Both the position numbers and the translations under genes were made by a program. From NCBI GenBank assembly GCA_017882185.1, contig JADGQA010000009.1, forward strand, positions 1 to 34,801: 34,801 nucleotides of DNA. Direction: 5' to 3'. The stretch comes from Bacteroidota bacterium (GTDB lineage Bacteria > Bacteroidota > Ignavibacteria > UBA10030). This document shows positions 21,679-31,303 of the stretch, one piece after another. Each line of letters starts with the position of its first letter. Within the stretch, counting starts at the first letter, position 1. The notes beneath the pieces were generated by a model that was not told the origin of the DNA, did no database searches, and saw only the letters and a program-made list of their open reading frames with translations.

Positions 21679-23673
21679 ATGAAACACGTGAAAGCATTGT
21701 TCCTGGGCATTCTCTTGGCGGTTCTGCTCGTCGGTTGTGGCACCTCCAATCCCGTCGTCGCCACGATAGGCAGTGAGAAAATCACGCTGGAAGACTTTGA
21801 GAATAATTACGCCAAGAATAACAGTGGTTGGGCGAATTCTGTCTCTTCCTCCCTGGAAGACCGTCAGCACTTCCTTGACCTCCTTATCAAATTCCGGCTG
21901 AAGGTGGAAGAAGCGAAGGCTCGCGGTCTCCTGCTCGACTCAGCGGTCACCGGAGAATTGGACCAGTACCGTGTTACGGTATCTCAATCGTACATGCTGG
22001 AAAAGGAACTCATTGTCCCTCACGTAAAGGAAATGTACGATCACAAGCTTGAGGAAATTCGCGCTGCTCACATTTTTTTCCGACTGCCGCAGAATCCCAC
22101 TCCGGCTGATACGCTCGCAGCGTATAACAAAGCTCAGAAGGTGATTGCACTTCTTCCCACCGTCAGTTTTGATTCCCTGGCACGGCAGTACTCAGAGGAT
22201 CCTCAAAATGCTCCCAACGGAGGTGACATCGGCTGGATCATACCCGGAAGGATTCCCCAAGACTTGGAGAGCACGATTTATTCACTCAAAGAAGGTCAAT
22301 ATGTGAAAGCCGCCATCCGGAGTCCTTATGGATACCATATTTTCAAGGTGCTTCAGCGGGAGCCTGCAAAAGGAGGAATCCGCATAAGTCATATCCTCAA
22401 ACGGTTTTCCCGGGATATGAAGGACACGACTGCCGTTCAGGATACAATCTGGCAGATCTATGATAAACTCAAGCACGGTGCTGATTTCGCAGCGCTTGCC
22501 CAGAAATTCTCCGACGATCCTCCGAGCAAAGAAAAAGGTGGAGACATCGGGTTTTATGAACGTGAGGCCCTCCGCCCGGACATTGCCAACCTTTTGTTTG
22601 AGTTGCCCCTGGACACGATTTCCACGCCATACCGACAGCCCTATGGATACCATGTCTTCAAGATAACGGGCCGACGCGCCGTTGCCCCCTTCGGCGATTT
22701 GGAAAAAGACCTCCGGTCGCAATACCAACAAAGGTATTACCAACAGGACTACGCCAAGTACATTGAGGGCTTGAAGCATCTGTACGTCATTGCTGTGGAT
22801 AGCGCCGTAGAGACGAGACTTAAGCAATCATTCGACACATCGAAGACCCCCGGTACTGCCGGGTGGAGCGACACACTTTCCTCCGATTTACTTGCAAAGA
22901 CTCTCCTCACGTGTGCCGGAAAACCCTTCGCCGTGAAAGATTTTGTTGAATCGGTCGAGAGCAGCACTGAGTTGAAGGCGATGCCTTTGAAACCAACCAA
23001 TATCGAAGTGATGGTTGACCGAGTCACCGAAGCAAAGATCCTCAAAGAACACGCCATAGCGGCTTCCGACCGATACCCCGAACTCAAGAGCTTGATGAGT
23101 GAGTATCTCGACGGTATACTGCTTTACCGCATCGAGCAGGATGAGATCTGGAAAAAGGTCGTCGTCAACGATTCATTACTAAGAATCCACTACGACACAA
23201 CGAAGAACAATTACCGGTGGCCGAACCGTGTCAACTTTGCGGAAATTTTCGTGACGAGCGATAGTGCAAAGAAAGCTGTCCAATGGAAATTGTCATATGA
23301 AGAAGATTTTCTGTCCGTCGCGGAAGAATACACCGCCCGGGCCGGTTACCGTGACAAACTCGGCATCTGGGGTCTTCAACCGTACGATCTCAATGATCTG
23401 TCCCAGAAAGCCTCAAAAATGCAGGTTGATAGTATCAGTGACTTCTTCCAGTTTCAAAACGGATGGTCGATCATCAAGGTGCTGGCAAAAGACAGTTCTC
23501 GTGCGAAGACGTTTGAAGAAGCCGCGCCGGAGCTTGCAAGCTCCTATCAAGAACAAGCTTCCAAGATACGTGAACAGGAATGGATTGATGGTCTCAGGCA
23601 AAAATACGGGGTCATTGTGGACAGCTCTTCGCTTTCACAAGCTTTCGAGAAGAAGCCGATTGAAACAAAGTAG
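21679..23673 (+). CDS. Lipoprotein peptidyl-prolyl isomerase with two parvulin domains
   Basis: Periplasm-facing folding factor of 664 residues. The signal peptide ends in the lipobox LLVGC (Cys20). A SurA_N-like helical region (ITLEDFENNYAKN, then SLEDRQHFLDLLIKFRLKVEEAK) precedes two parvulin domains: about 125-220 (RAAHIFFRLPQN to YGYHIFKVLQ) and about 234-330 (ISHILKRF to YGYHVFKITG). Each keeps the GGDIGW/F and YGYH marks. A further C-terminal helix-rich part with another PPIase-like fold (IFVTSDSAKKAVQW...WSIIKVL) may be a third, degenerate domain. It probably assists outer-membrane protein folding. ATG 21679 is chosen because AAGG precedes it and the lipobox follows correctly; an earlier start at 21562 would bury the signal. 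Confidence 0.88.
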   Translation: MKHVKALFLGILLAVLLVGCGTSNPVVATIGSEKITLEDFENNYAKNNSGWANSVSSSLEDRQHFLDLLIKFRLKVEEAKARGLLLDSAVTGELDQYRVTVSQSYMLEKELIVPHVKEMYDHKLEEIRAAHIFFRLPQNPTPADTLAAYNKAQKVIALLPTVSFDSLARQYSEDPQNAPNGGDIGWIIPGRIPQDLESTIYSLKEGQYVKAAIRSPYGYHIFKVLQREPAKGGIRISHILKRFSRDMKDTTAVQDTIWQIYDKLKHGADFAALAQKFSDDPPSKEKGGDIGFYEREALRPDIANLLFELPLDTISTPYRQPYGYHVFKITGRRAVAPFGDLEKDLRSQYQQRYYQQDYAKYIEGLKHLYVIAVDSAVETRLKQSFDTSKTPGTAGWSDTLSSDLLAKTLLTCAGKPFAVKDFVESVESSTELKAMPLKPTNIEVMVDRVTEAKILKEHAIAASDRYPELKSLMSEYLDGILLYRIEQDEIWKKVVVNDSLLRIHYDTTKNNYRWPNRVNFAEIFVTSDSAKKAVQWKLSYEEDFLSVAEEYTARAGYRDKLGIWGLQPYDLNDLSQKASKMQVDSISDFFQFQNGWSIIKVLAKDSSRAKTFEEAAPELASSYQEQASKIREQEWIDGLRQKYGVIVDSSSLSQAFEKKPIETK

Positions 23674-24526
23674 TGTTTTCCTTGCACCCTTTTTGTTGTT
23701 GACGATCGGCTGCCAGCAGAAGACTTCGACGAATGCCGCCCTCGCCCGCCTCGACAACAGAACACTTACCGCTGAGGATATCCACGTCCGATTCGACTCA
23801 TCGCAAGGGATTACCGAGCCGCAGCTTCAGCAGTATGTTCAGCGTTGGCTGAAGGACGAGTTGCTGTACCGCGAAGCGCTTACACGCGGCTTCGGCAATT
23901 CGAAGGAGATCAACGACCGCCTGGACGACGTCCGCCGGCAGCTCGTGATCAATGATTTCCTCGACAAGACAATTTACAGTGACAAGGCCGCATCGAGCCT
24001 GCCCGGGGAAGTACAGACCTATTACGACGCACACAAGAGCGAATTCGTCCTCCACAATGATGTCGCCCTCTTAAGTTACGTTGTATTCTCGGATCGTGAT
24101 GCTGCCAACAAATTTCGAAATACCGTCTTACGGGGGACGGAGTGGTACGATGCGCTTCGTCAATTGTTGAACGATCCCAGGCAAGGGACAAAGATTCTCA
24201 CAAAAGGAGACTCTCTCTATCATACGCAAGGTTCGCTGTTGCCGGCGGATTTGTGGCGGGTGGCTTCTGCGGCAAACCTGAGAGAGCCGTCGTTCCCGAT
24301 CAGCACCACAGAAGGGTATTACGTCCTGATCGTTTGGCAATTCGGCAAGCAGGGGCAGCCGGCTGACATCCGCCTGGTGGATGGAGAAATCAGGAGCAGA
24401 CTTGCGATCGAACGCCGATCGCATTTGTACGATTCCCTCGTCGAGAACCTTCGGACGAAACATTCTGTTGAAATATTGATGGGATCTGCCGTGAATGATT
24501 CGACACGATCGAAATCCTCGGAATAG
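23660..24526 (+). CDS. SurA-like lipoprotein with degenerate PPIase region
   Basis: Predicted lipoprotein of 288 residues starting at TTG 23660 inside the end of the preceding gene, overlapping it by 14 bases with GAGAAG just upstream. The short signal reaches the lipobox LTIGC (Cys18). The N-terminal half resembles a SurA_N chaperone region (RTLTAEDIHVRFDSS, LQQYVQRWLKDELLYREAL, INDRLDDVRRQLVINDFLD). The second half (VALLSYVVFSDRDAANKF to EGYYVLIVWQF) aligns in pattern to a parvulin domain but lacks the GGDLGW mark, so isomerase activity is doubtful. Overlap suggests translational coupling. A much longer upstream frame to 23264 is only a shadow of the preceding gene. It likely works with its neighbours as a chaperone. 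Confidence 0.75.
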   Translation: MKQSSVFLAPFLLLTIGCQQKTSTNAALARLDNRTLTAEDIHVRFDSSQGITEPQLQQYVQRWLKDELLYREALTRGFGNSKEINDRLDDVRRQLVINDFLDKTIYSDKAASSLPGEVQTYYDAHKSEFVLHNDVALLSYVVFSDRDAANKFRNTVLRGTEWYDALRQLLNDPRQGTKILTKGDSLYHTQGSLLPADLWRVASAANLREPSFPISTTEGYYVLIVWQFGKQGQPADIRLVDGEIRSRLAIERRSHLYDSLVENLRTKHSVEILMGSAVNDSTRSKSSE

Positions 24527-24545
24527 GTTGAGTGGAACAGACATC

Positions 24546-25814
24546 ATGACAAAAAAGACGCTGATTCTTGCCGGGTTTTTGTTGAGTAGTGCGTCGCTGC
24601 ACGCACAGACAGTTATAGACCGGGTTGTCGCGGTTGTCGACAAAGAAATTATCACCGAGTCGGAGCTTAACGAACGCGTGGCCTTCTACGCTTACCAGAA
24701 CAAGCTCGATCCATCGACCGTAGGCCTCCGACGACAACTGCTGGAGAGCATGATTGCAGAAAAGCTTGTTCTCGCACAAGCAATTATTGACAGCGTTCAG
24801 GTAACCGATGACGACGTGACACAGGCTCTCGATCAACAGATCCAGAGGCTGGAACGCCAATTCGGTTCCGACAAAGCGATCGAAGAAGCCTATGGCAAGC
24901 CGATCGGAAGGATCAAGCGTGAGTATCGGGATGAAATGCGGAAGCAGTTGCTTGTCCAGCGAGTTGAACAGTCCCGACAGAGCTCAATCCAGGTCACTGC
25001 GAACGATGTTGCTGAATTCTATGCAACATACAAAGACAGCCTCGTCGAAGTACCGGAGACGTATACGATCAGCCACATCTATGTTGTTCCCAAGCCCGAT
25101 ACTTCCATCGAACGCCAGACATTCATGAAGGCAAAGGCTATTCTGGACAGTATTCGTGCGGGCGGGGACGTTGCTGATTTTGCCAAACGTTATTCTTCGG
25201 ATGCGACAGCTGCCAGCGGAGGGGATCTCGGCTGGTCCAAACGTGGTGACTTCGTGCCGGAGTTCGAGGAAGCCCTCTTTGGGCTCAAGGAAGGGCAGGT
25301 CTCGGACGTCGTCAAGACACAATTTGGTTATCACATCATCCAACTTATCGGACGCCGCGGTGAATCGGTTCATGCACGTCATATTCTTTTTCGCGTCGAA
25401 AAGGGGGCGGCAAGCGATTCAGCGACGGTACAGGAAATGCGTGCAATCCGGGAGCGCGCAATCAAAGGGGAAACCTTTGCTGAGCTTGCAAAACAGTACT
25501 CCGAGGATGAACAAACTAAACCCCTCGGCGGAGATCTTGGCGAGGTAACATCCAAAGATATAACTTCGGATTTCGCGGACGAAATCAAAGCTCTGAAGGT
25601 GGGTGAAATCAGTGAACCGACCAAAATAGCAGTAGGGAACAGCTACGGCTATCAAATCGTCTTGATGAGGAAGCGGTCTCCGGCTCATATGCCGACACTC
25701 GCGGGTGATTACAAGCAATTGGAACGACTTGCGCTCTATCTGAAGCAAACACGGTTGAATAATCAGTGGATCGAAGAATTGAAAAAGAACATCTACCTCG
25801 ACGTCCGTCTCTGA
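24546..25814 (+). CDS. surA: Periplasmic peptidyl-prolyl isomerase, SurA type
   Basis: Exported protein of 422 residues with the standard SurA layout: signal peptide (LILAGFLLSSASLHA), SurA_N chaperone domain starting TVIDRVVAVVDKEIITESEL, then parvulin domains at about 173-266 (YTISHIYVVP to FGYHIIQLIG) and 275-371 (VHARHILFRV to YGYQIVLM). Both retain GGDLG motifs (ASGGDLGWSKRGDF, PLGGDLGEV). A short C-terminal helix follows. It should assist outer-membrane protein assembly in the periplasm. ATG 24546 is used; the preceding frame from 24495 overlaps the upstream gene and carries no signal. Position directly after two lipoprotein relatives and before moxR is typical of an envelope-biogenesis operon in Bacteroidota. 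Confidence 0.93.
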   Translation: MTKKTLILAGFLLSSASLHAQTVIDRVVAVVDKEIITESELNERVAFYAYQNKLDPSTVGLRRQLLESMIAEKLVLAQAIIDSVQVTDDDVTQALDQQIQRLERQFGSDKAIEEAYGKPIGRIKREYRDEMRKQLLVQRVEQSRQSSIQVTANDVAEFYATYKDSLVEVPETYTISHIYVVPKPDTSIERQTFMKAKAILDSIRAGGDVADFAKRYSSDATAASGGDLGWSKRGDFVPEFEEALFGLKEGQVSDVVKTQFGYHIIQLIGRRGESVHARHILFRVEKGAASDSATVQEMRAIRERAIKGETFAELAKQYSEDEQTKPLGGDLGEVTSKDITSDFADEIKALKVGEISEPTKIAVGNSYGYQIVLMRKRSPAHMPTLAGDYKQLERLALYLKQTRLNNQWIEELKKNIYLDVRL

Positions 25815-25927
25815 TTCTCACAATCACCACATCGCAGCCGGAGGTATTCGGCGGTTTCGTTCGTCTGATGTGGATTGCCAATTCTTTCTTTTCCTGAAGC
25901 GTCGATAACAACACCAAGGACTATTGC

Positions 25928-26932
25928 GTGCCCGTACTCGAATTTCAGAAATCCGGTGATGTAGAATCTGTCAGACAGCTTTCCGAATCCTACCGTGCCC
26001 TCTGTTCCGAGATCGGCAAGGTTATCGTTGGACAGCAGTCGATCATCGAGCATCTTTTAATTTCCCTCCTCTCCCGCGGGCACTGTCTGTTGATTGGCGT
26101 CCCGGGACTTGCAAAGACTCTGCTCATCAAAACGCTCGCCGAGACTCTTGAGCTCAAGTTCAGCCGGATACAATTCACACCGGACCTGATGCCCAGCGAT
26201 ATTACAGGAACAGAAATTATCGAAGATAATCGGGCCACAGGTCAAAAATCATTTAAATTCGTTCACGGACCGGTGTTTGCCAACATTATCCTGGCAGATG
26301 AAATCAATCGAACTCCTCCGAAAACGCAAGCTGCACTCCTGGAAGCCATGCAGGAACACCACGTGACTGCCGCGGGTGAAACATATCAGTTGAAAGAACC
26401 ATTCTTTGTTCTCGCTACTCAGAATCCCATCGAACAGGAAGGGACGTACCCTCTGCCGGAGGCCCAGCTCGACCGATTTATGTTCGCGCTCTGGCTGGAT
26501 TACCCCTCCGCTGATGAGGAACTGCAAATCGTAAAATCCACCACCAGCCCATATGTTCCAGAGCTGAAGCACGTGCTGGGTGCAAGCCATATCATAGCGT
26601 TTCAGGACCTGGTCCGTCGTGTTCCCGTCGCCGACAACGTAATCCAGTACGCCGTACAGCTCGTCAGCAAGACGCGCCCGCATTCATCATCCACTCCCTC
26701 GTTTGTCAAGAACTGGATTCAATGGGGTGCGGGACCGCGAGCGTCTCAATATTTAATCCTCGGCGCCAAAACGCGCGCCATCCTGCAGGGACGCCACACG
26801 CCCGATATCAACGATGTCCGTTCCATCGCTGCACCGGTTTTGCGCCATCGACTTGTTACCAGTTTTAACGCAGAGGCAGAAGGCGTCAGCACGGTTCAGA
26901 TTGTCGATAAGCTTCTTGCAGAATCGGCATGA
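25928..26932 (+). CDS. MoxR family AAA+ ATPase
   Basis: Cytoplasmic AAA+ chaperone of 334 residues. Walker A is GVPGLAKT (57-64), Walker [10 protein letters not shown], followed by the sensor segment [20 protein letters not shown], diagnostic for MoxR, and a C-terminal lid with [15 protein letters not shown]. MoxR proteins usually act with a VWA-domain partner to mature or activate another protein; a VWA gene lies two genes downstream. GTG 25928 is supported by AAGGA (25916-25920) seven bases upstream. The final ATGA overlaps the start of the subtilase gene, so the two are translationally coupled. The DUF58 gene that often follows moxR is missing here. Confidence 0.95.
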   Translation: MPVLEFQKSGDVESVRQLSESYRALCSEIGKVIVGQQSIIEHLLISLLSRGHCLLIGVPGLAKTLLIKTLAETLELKFSRIQFTPDLMPSDITGTEIIEDNRATGQKSFKFVHGPVFANIILADEINRTPPKTQAALLEAMQEHHVTAAGETYQLKEPFFVLATQNPIEQEGTYPLPEAQLDRFMFALWLDYPSADEELQIVKSTTSPYVPELKHVLGASHIIAFQDLVRRVPVADNVIQYAVQLVSKTRPHSSSTPSFVKNWIQWGAGPRASQYLILGAKTRAILQGRHTPDINDVRSIAAPVLRHRLVTSFNAEAEGVSTVQIVDKLLAESA

Positions 26933-29037
26933 TTGCCGCTCAAACGACACACGCTCGGCGAATCCTTCTTCTCGCCATATTCGTCTTTGCCTCCGGTTCA
27001 CTTTCTCAAGTATCCGCACAGACAACGAACCCCCGCCACTACTGGATCTACCTGAACCAGCGAACGGCAGCCGATCTGTCGCCACAGGCGTTGGGAATTT
27101 CAGAGCGTGCGATGAAACGGCGCGCGAAAGTTCTTCCGGTCGACAGACTCATTGACAAGTTTGACTACCCCATATCCCAAGCGATCATCGATCAAATCCG
27201 GTCGACGGGGGCAAGAATTCGAACGATGTCCCGTTGGCTCAATGCGGTCTCTGTAGAAGCAACGGACCAGCAACTTCGCTCTATAGCAGCGGTTCCTTCC
27301 GTTGTATCGACCGTGCCGGTATTTAATCTGGTGTTTCGAAAACCCGAATTCGCTGCCCCACCCTCCTTGCCACACTATCCCAGACTCCAAAAAGGGACGA
27401 CGTTAGGATATGGCCAGTCCTTCGATCAGTTGAACAACATCAACATTGTTGCGCTCCATAGTATGGGAATTATCGGTTCGGGCGTCATGCTCGGTATGCT
27501 GGATGATGGCTTCAACAATCACACAACGCACGTTGTGCTGAAGAACATCCACGTCGTCGCTGAATACGATTTTGTTCAGCAAGACAGCAATACCTCTCTT
27601 GCTCCGGGGGAGTACATAGAAGAAGGAATCCACGGTGCCGGCACTCTCTCCTCCATCGCCGGATTCGACAACGGGACTCTTATCGGAGGTGCATATGGCG
27701 TTTCGGTGATTTTGGCGAAAACAGAAATCGACAGCGTTGAAATTCACCAGGAAGAAGACAATTTCGTCGCTGGTCTCGAGTGGATGGAGCGCCTCGGTGC
27801 AGATATAGCCTCCTGCTCCCTCGGATACCGCGATTTCGATACGTCCACGTATAGTTACCTTTACACGCAACTCGACGGGCATACTGCCATCGTCTCGAAG
27901 GCTGCTACGGTTGCTGCCCAAAAGGGTGTTTTGCTTGTTACTGCAATGGGCAATGAAGGACAAGCGACGGGAAGGGATTCGTTCCTCTTGGGCACAATCC
28001 TCACTCCGGCGGATGCCGATAGTATCGTTTCCGTCGGGGCCGCATCATTGGATGGGTCTGCCCTTGCCTCATTTAGCGGGACCGGGCCAACAACCGATGG
28101 TCGCACCAAGCCCGAAGTCGTCGCACCCGGCATCAATGTGTTCTGGGCATTCGGGAACAGCACGAACATCTACTGGAACGTGAACGGCACATCCGCAGCC
28201 ACTCCCCTTACGGCAAGCGCCGCTGCTCTTGTCCTCTCGGCACATCCCGAGTTCACTCCGATGCAAGTGCGCCAGGCCTTGATGAGCACCGCCATTCCAC
28301 TGAGCGCTTCGTACCCTTCGTTCGACGTGCCGAATAATTTCTATGGTCACGGCTTCATCAACGCGTACGACGCGGCTCTATCCAGCGGCCTCGTGTTCAG
28401 CAACATACCAATCATTACGGCAAGAGACAGCGTGTACGTCGTGACGACGTGGATTGCCTCAAAGACTTCACTCGTCGCAGATTCCCTGGCATTCTATTAT
28501 CGATATCCCAACGACGCCTTCTTCACACGCGTTGCGCTTGTCCCAAATCTCAATCCACACGAATATCGCGCGATCATCCCGAGGCCGCCAGCGGGCGTTA
28601 TTCCTGTCGGTTACTTCTCTGCCAGGGATGCATCAGGCATACGCACGAGCCCCTTCAGTGCGCCGGATAGCCTTTTCAATGTTCAACTTACGTCTGATTC
28701 CTTGCGTCAGTTCTATCCCACCGTGGACAGCGTCCTGCCTCCAAATTTCGTTCCCGCTGACTTTGCGTTGGAACATAATTTCCCCAATCCGTTCAACGCC
28801 ACAACCACGATACAATTCTATACACCGACAACTGCGAATGTGGAGTTGACTGTTTTCAATCTGCTCGGTCAACGGGTGAAAACACTATTCGTCGGTGCGC
28901 CTGTTCCAGGCTGGAATACCGTTCGGTGGAATGACGCAAAGGACGATTACGGTCGTTCGGTCGCTTCCGGCGTCTATTTTGCCAGGCTCAACACCTCCCG
29001 ATCGGTACTCACCCTGAAGATGCTTTATGTGAAGTAA
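26929..29037 (+). CDS. Secreted subtilisin-like serine protease with T9SS sorting domain
   Basis: Extracellular S8 peptidase of 702 residues. A signal peptide ([19 protein letters not shown]) is followed by a pro-region and the catalytic domain with D192 (MLDDGF), H235 ([13 protein letters not shown]), oxyanion N342 (AMGNEG) and S422 (NGTSAATP); the full triad is intact. The His region reads HGAG rather than HGTH, in line with a divergent S8 subgroup. A beta-rich linker precedes the C-terminal T9SS type A sorting domain from about 605, with [17 protein letters not shown] and SGVYFARL. It should be exported across the outer membrane and anchored or released. The ATG lies in the overlapping ATGA of moxR, an unusual tight link for a secreted protease. 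Confidence 0.94.
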   Translation: MIAAQTTHARRILLLAIFVFASGSLSQVSAQTTNPRHYWIYLNQRTAADLSPQALGISERAMKRRAKVLPVDRLIDKFDYPISQAIIDQIRSTGARIRTMSRWLNAVSVEATDQQLRSIAAVPSVVSTVPVFNLVFRKPEFAAPPSLPHYPRLQKGTTLGYGQSFDQLNNINIVALHSMGIIGSGVMLGMLDDGFNNHTTHVVLKNIHVVAEYDFVQQDSNTSLAPGEYIEEGIHGAGTLSSIAGFDNGTLIGGAYGVSVILAKTEIDSVEIHQEEDNFVAGLEWMERLGADIASCSLGYRDFDTSTYSYLYTQLDGHTAIVSKAATVAAQKGVLLVTAMGNEGQATGRDSFLLGTILTPADADSIVSVGAASLDGSALASFSGTGPTTDGRTKPEVVAPGINVFWAFGNSTNIYWNVNGTSAATPLTASAAALVLSAHPEFTPMQVRQALMSTAIPLSASYPSFDVPNNFYGHGFINAYDAALSSGLVFSNIPIITARDSVYVVTTWIASKTSLVADSLAFYYRYPNDAFFTRVALVPNLNPHEYRAIIPRPPAGVIPVGYFSARDASGIRTSPFSAPDSLFNVQLTSDSLRQFYPTVDSVLPPNFVPADFALEHNFPNPFNATTTIQFYTPTTANVELTVFNLLGQRVKTLFVGAPVPGWNTVRWNDAKDDYGRSVASGVYFARLNTSRSVLTLKMLYVK

Positions 29038-29048
29038 GCATCACGACG

Positions 29049-31208
29049 ATGCCTGATTTCCATCTTGCGTTCACGCTTAGGACCGTATTCCTCGTCGCGG
29101 CAATTCCGGCTTCGATCCTCCTTGCAGTGTGGTTTTACCGCTTCACCGTGCCCCCGATATCGAGATCACTCAAGACAGTACTCGTTTCATTGCGGGCTCT
29201 GGGGCTTTTCTTCTTGTTCATGTTGCTCGGCGAGCCCCTCCTATCGCTGTTTATGCATTCCATTGAAGAACCCATTGTTGCTCTCTTGATTGACAACTCA
29301 AAAAGCATGTCCATTCGCGAGTCGCACGGGGATAGGAAACAAATGCTAACCAAAACACTGTTGTCCCCGCCAGTGTCCAATCTTCGTACTATCGGCGTGC
29401 CTCAGTATGTCCTGTTCGATGTGGCATCCAAGACACTTTCATCGTTCTCCCCGGACTCAGTGACAACGAACGGCGATGGCACCGACATTGGCTTTGCGTT
29501 GAAACGGCTAAAGGAAGCCTCAGCCACCCAGAACATTCAGGCAGCAGTCTTAGTCACCGACGGGGAATCTACAGTCGGGACAAGTCCATTGTACGAAGCA
29601 GACGAGCTCGGTTTGCCTGTTTTCACCGTCGGCATTGGCGACTCGAGCGAACAAAAGGACGTTCAAATCCGAAGGGTGCTCGCCAATGAGATAACCTACC
29701 TTGGGAATCGTGTTCCTGTCAATGCTACAGTCAAAAGTACGGGCTTCAATGGTGAACGGGTGGAAGTGACTGTTGGGCAACGGGGAACGATCCTCGACAG
29801 AAAAATGCTCGTTCTCGAACAGGGCACGCGCGAATATTCTGTCCCCCTTTCCGTTGTTCCCGCAAAAGAAGGTATACAGAAATTCACCGTCGTGGTTTCG
29901 AAGCTTGCTGGTGAGCTGACCGAGAAGAACAACGCCATGGGTTTCTTCACAAAGGTATTGAAGAGTAAGATGAAGGTGCTCTTGGTTGCCGGGAGCCCAA
30001 GCCAGGATGGTGCCTTCGTCCGGCGTGCGCTGGAAGGCGACAAGAATGTGGATCTCGAATCGTTCATCGAGAAAAAAGACGGAGATTTCTTTGACAATCC
30101 ACTGACAGCCCGGGCGATCGGCAACGCCGATTGTCTTGTGCTCATCGACTATCCGAATGATGCGACGTCTGCAGCGTCACTCGCATTGATTCAGGAGGCG
30201 GTCAACGGATTAAAGCCGTTCTTGTTTTTGTTGAGTCGGACGGAGGATTTTACAAAGCTCCGCGCGCTGGAAGCCGCGTTGCCGTTTACGATTGGAGAGA
30301 CGAGCACGAATGAGTACCAGGTTTTCGTCACCATTCCGGATGCCCAGAACACCAACCCCATTCTCAGGCTTTCCTCGGGATCCGTCGACGCGTGGTCAAA
30401 GCTGGCGCCGATTTTCAGAATCCAGACACTATTCCGGGTGAAACCCGAATCAGAAGTTCTGGGAACGGTCCGCCTCCAGACAACCACGACCACCGATCCT
30501 GTGCTCATCAGCCGGAACGTGAACAGGAAGAAATCGTTTGCCGTTCTTGCCTACGGACTCTGGCGCTGGAAAATGTATGGCGACCCGGGGAGTGGCACGG
30601 AAAACCTGCTTGATGAGTTTCTCTCCAACGCCGTTCGCTGGCTTACAACGCGCGAGGACGACCGCCGCTTCAGAGCTCAGCCGGTGAAATCCATCTTCAG
30701 TGGTCAGGACCCGATCGAATTCGCCGGCCAGCTCTATGACGAGAGCTACAAACCGGTTGACGACGCCACGATCCAGGTCACGATTACGCAGGGCACGCAA
30801 ACGAACGATATCATACTCAATTCGCTCGGCAATGGTCAATACGACGGATCGCTTGACAGGCTTAGTGAGGGAGACTATTCCTTCACCGCCAGGGCACAAC
30901 AAGACGGAAAGAGCATCGGGGAGGACAAGGGAACGTTTTCTGTCGGTGGACTTAATGTCGAGTTTCTTGACACTCGCATGAACAAGCTTCTCCTTCAACA
31001 AATTGCCGCTCGGACTGGCGGTAAATATTACGATAGCGACGCCCTTGAGAATCTTCCCAACGATATTGCCTCTCTTCCGAACTTCAAACCACGTGAGTTG
31101 ACCCGGACGAACGAAATCGAGCTCTGGAATCTTAAGTGGACTCTTTCCTTGATCATTCTTCTGTTTGCACTCGAGTGGTTTCTGAGGAAGAGAAGTGGGA
31201 TGATTTGA
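29049..31208 (+). CDS. Membrane-bound VWA-domain protein
   Basis: Inner-membrane protein of 719 residues. Two N-terminal spans (about 5-27 and 37-60) precede a von Willebrand A domain with a complete MIDAS: D82, S84 and S86 in DNSKS, T145 in GDGTD and D171 in VTDGE. A beta-sandwich region follows, then a glutamine-amidotransferase-like fold (MKVLLVAGSPSQDGAFVRRA) without a recognisable catalytic Cys, and a further beta-rich part. One C-terminal span ends in a basic tail (FLRKRSGMI). BatA/BatB-type partners of MoxR have similar spans, but this protein is larger. It begins 11 bases after the subtilase stop, so it is probably co-transcribed. It likely partners the MoxR ATPase. Confidence 0.85.
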   Translation: MPDFHLAFTLRTVFLVAAIPASILLAVWFYRFTVPPISRSLKTVLVSLRALGLFFLFMLLGEPLLSLFMHSIEEPIVALLIDNSKSMSIRESHGDRKQMLTKTLLSPPVSNLRTIGVPQYVLFDVASKTLSSFSPDSVTTNGDGTDIGFALKRLKEASATQNIQAAVLVTDGESTVGTSPLYEADELGLPVFTVGIGDSSEQKDVQIRRVLANEITYLGNRVPVNATVKSTGFNGERVEVTVGQRGTILDRKMLVLEQGTREYSVPLSVVPAKEGIQKFTVVVSKLAGELTEKNNAMGFFTKVLKSKMKVLLVAGSPSQDGAFVRRALEGDKNVDLESFIEKKDGDFFDNPLTARAIGNADCLVLIDYPNDATSAASLALIQEAVNGLKPFLFLLSRTEDFTKLRALEAALPFTIGETSTNEYQVFVTIPDAQNTNPILRLSSGSVDAWSKLAPIFRIQTLFRVKPESEVLGTVRLQTTTTTDPVLISRNVNRKKSFAVLAYGLWRWKMYGDPGSGTENLLDEFLSNAVRWLTTREDDRRFRAQPVKSIFSGQDPIEFAGQLYDESYKPVDDATIQVTITQGTQTNDIILNSLGNGQYDGSLDRLSEGDYSFTARAQQDGKSIGEDKGTFSVGGLNVEFLDTRMNKLLLQQIAARTGGKYYDSDALENLPNDIASLPNFKPRELTRTNEIELWNLKWTLSLIILLFALEWFLRKRSGMI

Positions 31209-31303
31209 ACAAGTAAAAAGGCAAAAGTGTTAAGGAAAAAGTGGGAGATTCAAAAGAAATGAAGCATGGGGGAACAATGAAGGGTGGGAAAAGGACGAGG
31301 GTT
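31209..31303 (+). other. Purine-rich intergenic leader
   Basis: Almost entirely purines, with AAGGAAAAAGTGG at 31232-31244 that recurs on the minus strand at 33750-33762. Several ATG and GTG codons lie within it, but the signal peptide favours a start at 31304. It may be a leader or a remnant of a dispersed sequence. Confidence 0.45.

Noticed and set aside
23264-23659. N-terminal extension of the second PPIase-like gene
   Set aside because: It overlaps the first gene in another frame and has no sense as protein; the lipoprotein signal starts at TTG 23660.
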